Assembly (NCBI RefSeq): GCF_932526225.1
Contig: NC_064046.1
Span: 14,209,408 to 14,273,407, forward strand
Direction: 5' to 3'
From: Nematostella vectensis
Lineage: Eukaryota > Cnidaria > Anthozoa > Actiniaria > Edwardsiidae
Length of the DNA stretch: 64,000 nucleotides
Position numbers and translations under genes: made by a program. The notes under the pieces are model-generated. The model made no database searches. It saw only the letters and a program-made list of their open reading frames with translations, and was not told where the DNA came from. Position 1 is the first letter of the stretch. Every line of letters begins with the position of its first letter. Positions 59,406-64,000 of the stretch are shown here, in pieces.

Positions 59406-59520
59406 AAAACTAGAAAGCGTTTGTAAGGATACTTGGCCAACCAACGGGATGCAATGATTCCATTTCCTGGTCCAATCGTGCTAGCTGCTGTTGAATATGG
59501 CATGATATTCCTTGTGGATC

Positions 59521-59784
59521 CTACCAATAGTTAATGATCGTGATGGTTCCTGGCTTCTCGGGGGATGCCGTGATAAGTTTGGTCTCGTCTGCCCACAGTT
59601 TGTGTAGAAGAGTTGGGTTGCGATGAACAACATTCAGCAGTTTCCCAGACTTCAATAAACAGTAATCAAACATAAGCTCATGCAACCATCGATCCTTATT
59701 TTTCAGAAGCATACGATGGAGTAGCGTCATCCGCGCTCGTCCTTTCTCTTGAGTTAGCGCGGCGAATCCGAGGGGACCCTCCAC
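59521..59784 (-). CDS. Putative terminal exon of the WD40 gene
   Basis: The frame contains LHRMLLKNKDRWLHELMFD, LLHKLWADETKLITASPEK and ends PGTITIINYW*. The end has the shape of a last WD40 blade (strand pattern closing on a W), and it lies on the same strand and downstream of the three WD40 exons. The acceptor is not clear. A frameshifted partial copy of its start lies at 60446-60600. Alternative: an unrelated dispersed repeat. Confidence 0.35.
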   Translation of the reverse strand: MEGPLGFAALTQEKGRARMTLLHRMLLKNKDRWLHELMFDYCLLKSGKLLNVVHRNPTLLHKLWADETKLITASPEKPGTITIINYW

Positions 59785-59976
59785 AACAGTATACGGGGGT
59801 GATCGTCCATCTTATCGGGAATAGAATTTCGACCAACTGCTATCCCTTAGCGGGTGTTGAAGGATTTTTCTCGATTCTGCTATCTCTTAGAGGTTAAAAA
59901 TTCCTTCGATCACACCCAATTTGCTATCTCTTAGGGGTAAGAATTTCTGTTGACAACACCCAAAGTACTCTCTCTT

Positions 59977-60189
59977 AAGCCCGGCGCACACGGTGAGCAA
60001 AATTTTACGCGTTCACTTTGCTCACTGCCTCGCGAGGCCAAAAACTCACCGTGTGCGAAGTCGATCGAACTCACGTCTCGCGAGCGACTGAGGCGAAATT
60101 CTCAGCTGCTTAAACTGTGAGTTTTTGGCCTCGCGAGGCAGCGAACATAGTAAACGCGTGATATTTTGCTCATTGTGTGCGCCGGGCTT
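59977..60189. mobile_element. MITE with AAGCCCGGCGCACAC termini
   Basis: AAGCCCGGCGCACACGGTGA on the left is mirrored by TGTGTGCGCCGGGCTT on the right, with inner inverted pairs around CCTCGCGAGGC. About 213 bp, non-coding, within the putative WD40 intron. 59810-59960 has short repeats of GCTATCTCTTAG. Confidence 0.7.
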
Positions 60190-60445
60190 TAGGGTTAAAT
60201 TGATTTTGCCGACGATCACCCCTTTTTTACCGGATCCCCCTTACAACCATAATGAGTGAGATATACTTAGGCTAGTTCAGACGCCGTTCTTTTCATGAAC
60301 TGCTTAAAATGCAAATGAAGCAATTCGATTGTTCTATGTTCATTCGCAGGCATTTCTATTTGAAACAGCGTACATGAAAAGAACAGCATTTGTCCTAGGC
60401 CTTGTGGTTTGGAAGAAAAAAAAATTGAAAAACATTCATAAAAAA

Positions 60446-60600
60446 TAAGACTCATGCAACCATCGATCCTAATTCTTCAGAATCATACGAAGGAGTAGCG
60501 TCATCCGTGCCCATCCTTTGTCTTTGAGTGAGCGCGGCGAACCCGAGGGGACTCTCCAAAAAAGTAGACGGGGGTGAAATGTAAGGCCCCACTGTGCATT
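60446..60600 (-). repeat. Diverged, frameshifted copy of the 59.7-kb segment
   Basis: Shares TCATGCAACCATCGATCCT, GGAGTAGCGTCATCCG, AGCGCGGCGAA and GACGGGGGTGA-type blocks with 59680-59805. A one-base length difference shifts the frame and a stop follows. Confidence 0.6.
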
Positions 60601-60702
60601 TCTCTGGACACGCTCCTGTCACGCCTCTGGACAACTCCTAATCATACTAGTGAATTAATCCGTACGTAATCTATACACTGAAGGGTAAAGTCAAGAACCT
60701 AC

Positions 60703-63700
60703 CTTTGTATTCCAGACAGCAATCTTTTTCCTATCTCCACCAGACACCAGTCTATCACCACTCAAATGGAGACACCTTACAACGCCAATGTGTTCCTCGA
60801 GAGTAAAAAGACAGACCCCTGAAATCAAATAAAGGGAAATTGAATATTTTAACGTGAAAGCCTTAGTATCCTGGCATTTCCACTTTTTGCATCTATGTCA
60901 GTAAAACGTTTGACTTTGCCAAGACACAGCAGTTACCTCGAAAAGACCAGATACGGACTGAACTATCAGCCGAGCCAGAGGCGATAATCTCATCATTGAA
61001 TGCCAAACAGTACTGAAAAGAGGAAAGAGACTATGACAATTGAGCAAACGTTTAAAAGAATCAGCACAGTAGTTAACGTTCATTATTAACGTTGGTGATT
61101 CATGTTAACATGTTAATCTACTGAACACAAAATTGAAAGGTTTCATATTTAATTTTTATCACCAATTTTTACACTCGCCAGTATTGACTCACCACCTCTC
61201 TAATGTGACCACTAAGAGTAGCAATACTCTCGCTAGTATTGACTTACCACCTCTCTAATGTGACCACTAAGAGTAGCCGTACTCTCGCTAGTATTGACTC
61301 ACCACCTCTCTAATGTGACCATGAAGAGTAGCAATACTCTCGCTAGTATTGACTCACTACCTCTCTGATGTGACCACTAAGAGTAGCTGTACTCTCGCTA
61401 GTATTGACTCACCACCTCTCTAATGTGACCACTAAGAGTAGCAATACACTCGCTAGTATTGACTCACAACCTCTCTAATGTGACCACTAAGAGTAGCAAT
61501 ACTCTCGCTAGTATTGACTCACTACCTCTCTAATGTGACCACAAAGAGTAGCTGTTCACTCGCCAGCATTGACTCACCACCTCTCTAATGTGACCACTAT
61601 GAGTAGCCGTACTCTCGCTAGTATTGACTCACCACCTCTTTAATGTGACCACTAAGAGTAGCAATACACTCGCTAGTATTGACTCACAACCTCTCTAATG
61701 TGACCACTAAGAGTAGCCATACTCTCGCTAGTATTGACTCACCACCTCTCTAATGTGACCACTAAGAGTAGCAATACTCTAGCTAGTATTGACTCACTAC
61801 CTCTCTAATGTGACCACTAAGAGTAGCCATACTCTCGCTAGTATTGACTCACCACCTCTCTAATGTGACCACTAAGAGTAGCTGTACTCTCGCTAGTATT
61901 GACTCACCACCTCTCTAATGTGACCACTAAGAGTAGCAATACACTCGCTAGTATTGACTCACCACCCTTCTAATGTGACCACTATGAGTAGCCGTACACT
62001 CGCTAGTATTGACTCACCACCTCTCTAATGTGACCACTAAGAGTAGCCGTACACTCGCTAGTATTGACTCACCACCTCTCTAATGTGACCACAAAGAGTA
62101 GCCATACTCTTGCTAGTATTGACTCACCACCTCTCTAATGTGACCACTAAGAGTAGCCATACTCTCGCTAGTATTGACTCACCACCTCTCTAATGTGACC
62201 ACTAAGAGTAGCCGTACACTTGCTAGTATTGACTCACCACCTCTCTAATGTGACCACTAAGAGTAGCAATACACTCGCTAGTATTGACTCACCACCTCTC
62301 TAATGTGACCACTAAGAGTAGCCGTACACTTGCTAGTATTGACTCACCACCTCTCTAATGTGACCACTAAGAGTAGCCATACTCTCGCTAGTATTGACTC
62401 ACCACCTCTCTAATGTGACCACTAAGAGTAGCTGTACTCTCGCTAGTATTGACTCACCACCTCTCTAATGTGACCACTAAGAGTAGCAATACTCTAGCTA
62501 GTATTGACTCACCACCTCTCTAATGTGACCACTAAGAGTAGCAATACACTCGCTAGTATTGACTCACCACCTCTCTAATGTGACCACTAAGAGTAGCCGT
62601 ACACTTGCTAGTATTGACTCACCACCTCTCTAATGTGACCACTAAGAGTAGCCATACTCTCGCTAGTATTGACTCACCACCTCTCTAATGTGACCACTAA
62701 GAGTAGCTGTACTCTCGCTAGCATTGACTCACCACCTCTCTAATGTGACCACTAAGAGTAGCAATACTCTAGCTAGTATTGACTCACTACCTCTCTAATG
62801 TGACCACAAAGAGTAGCCATACTCTCGCTAGTATTGACTCACCACCTCTCTAATGTGACCACTAAGAGTAGCTGTACTCTCGCTAGTATTGACTCACCAC
62901 CTCTCTAATGTGACCACTAAGAGTAGCAATACTCTAGCTAGTATTGACTCACCACCTCTCTAATGTGACCACTAAGAGTAGCAATACACTCGCTAGTATT
63001 GACTCACCACCTCTCTAATGTGACCACTAAGAGTAGCCGTACACTCGCTAGTATTTACTCACCACCTCTCTAATGTGACCACAAAGAGTAGCCATACTCT
63101 TGCTAGTATTGACTCACCACCTCTCTAATGTGACCACTAAGAGTAGCAATACTCTAGCTAGTATTGACTCACCACCTCTCTTATGTGACCACTAAGAGTA
63201 GCCATACTCTCGCTGGTATTGACTCACCACCTCTCTAATGTGACCACTAAGAGTAGCCATACTCTCGCTAATATTGACTCACCACCTCTCTAATGTGACC
63301 ACTATGGGTAGCCATACACTCGCTAGTATTGACTCACCACCTCCCTGTGTGACCACTGAGAGTAGCTGTGCACTTGCTTATATTGACTCACCACCTCTCT
63401 AATGTGACCACTATGAGTAGCAATACAATCGCCAGTAATCGACTCACCACCTCCCCTGTGTGACCACTAAGAGTAGCAATACTCTCGCTAGTATTGACTC
63501 ACCACCTCTCTTATGTGACCACTAAGAGTAGCCATACTCTCGCTAATATTGACTCACCACCTCTCTAATGTGACCACTATGGGTAGCCATACTCTCGCTA
63601 GTATTGACTCACCACCTCCCCTGTGTGACCACTGAGAGTAGCCATACTCTCGCTAGTATTGACTCACAACCTCCCCTGTGTGACCACTAAGAGTAGCAAT

Positions 63701-63847
63701 ACTCTCGCTAGTATTGACTCACCACCTCCCCTGTGTGACCACTGAGAGTAGCTGTGCACTCGCCGGTATGTGCACTCCACACCATAATGAGATTATCACC
63801 ACCGCCCGTGACGACTTTCTCATCATCAAACTGACAACAATAGGCAA
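60703..63847 (-). CDS. WD40-repeat protein, three internal exons (partial)
   Basis: Exons on the minus strand: 63847-63723, 61012-60937 and 60818-60703, with consistent phases (0 and 1) and GT-AG borders. Together they encode consecutive beta-propeller blades: CCQFDDEKVVTGGGDNLIMV followed by WSAHTGECTATLSGHTGEV, then YCLAFNDEIIASGSADSSVR followed by IWSFRG, then HIGVVRCLHLSGDRLVSGGD ending IAVWNTK. The 5' exons lie beyond 64000; the 3' end may be 59521-59784. The product is a WD40 scaffold; I cannot name the family (F-box/WD-like is one option). The 2.7-kb intron between the first two exons is filled with decoy copies of the first exon's end and donor. Confidence 0.82.
61175..63722 (-). repeat. 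~55-bp minisatellite with ~45 decoy copies of a WD40 exon end and splice donor
   Basis: On the minus strand each unit reads ACTCTTAGTGGTCACATTAG, AGAGGTG|GTGAGTC and AATACTAGCGAGAGT. It thus encodes TLSGHIREV, a variant of the true exon end TLSGHTGEV, followed by an intact donor. Units next to the true exon (63340-63722) keep the exonic CACAGGGGAGGTG form; distal units carry the derived ATTAGAGAGGTG form, indicating the array grew away from the exon. Confidence 0.92.
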
Positions 63848-64000
63848 CTGAAATATCAAATGAGGGTGTAGGACATATTACTGGCAGGGCCAACAAGATG
63901 TTGTACAAGACAAGCTTTTGCGAGCATTTAAGCAACCTAATAATAAGCAAGACCTGATTGCATAGACCAGTTAAAAAGCACATAACCCACATGCTGTAAC

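Overview
The window is metazoan genomic DNA: spliced genes with GT-AG introns, intron phases that stay in register with animal orthologues, and many MITE-like elements. The DED-NACHT-LRR gene, short introns and repeat types suggest an invertebrate, most likely a cnidarian such as a sea anemone. That assignment is inference; no marker gene settles it. Exon borders were placed by eye from splice sites, phase and remembered family conservation, and may be off by a few bases.

Layout. (1) 653-20061, plus strand: 23 exons of a K-Cl cotransporter (SLC12A4-7 family), lacking only its N-terminal exons, which lie upstream of the window. (2) 18782-33694: a direct tandem duplication of about 7.45 kb. Each copy carries the last four KCC exons, a 28-bp minisatellite of over 2 kb and, on the minus strand, the LRR exon of an NLR gene. 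The duplication leaves one complete KCC (using copy A) and one complete NLR (using copy B plus unique upstream exons). It also leaves an orphan KCC 3' end in copy B and a headless NLR in copy A. (3) 31188-36338, minus: the complete DED-NACHT-LRR gene, about 1006 aa. (4) 36741-43329, plus: mitochondrial 2,4-dienoyl-CoA reductase (DECR1-like, 8 exons, 332 aa), divergent from the NLR across about 400 bp. One of its introns carries a MULE-like MITE, a LINE fragment and a 161-bp near-perfect palindrome with a complete hammerhead ribozyme core on each strand. (5) 43.9-47.2 kb: a 21-bp satellite. (6) 47.5-52.1 kb and 55.9-58.0 kb: two paralogous, unrecognised genes for low-complexity basic proteins, with duplicated promoters. 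(7) 59.5-63.85 kb, minus: exons of a WD40-repeat protein whose 5' end lies beyond 64000.

About 30% of the window is tandem repeat. The main pattern I see is that many of these minisatellites are not random intronic sequence. In at least seven introns of five genes the repeat unit contains the border of the neighbouring exon plus its splice site. The arrays therefore carry decoy acceptors (KCC introns before the exons at 3352, 8827 and 9777) or decoy donors (DECR, WD40, NLR and the gene at 48.5 kb), from 1 to roughly 45 per intron. This fits repeated seeding of tandem duplications at exon-intron junctions.

No tRNA, rRNA, CRISPR array or prokaryotic gene was found. The long open frames at 13.0-15.1 kb and 43.9-47.4 kb are satellite artefacts.
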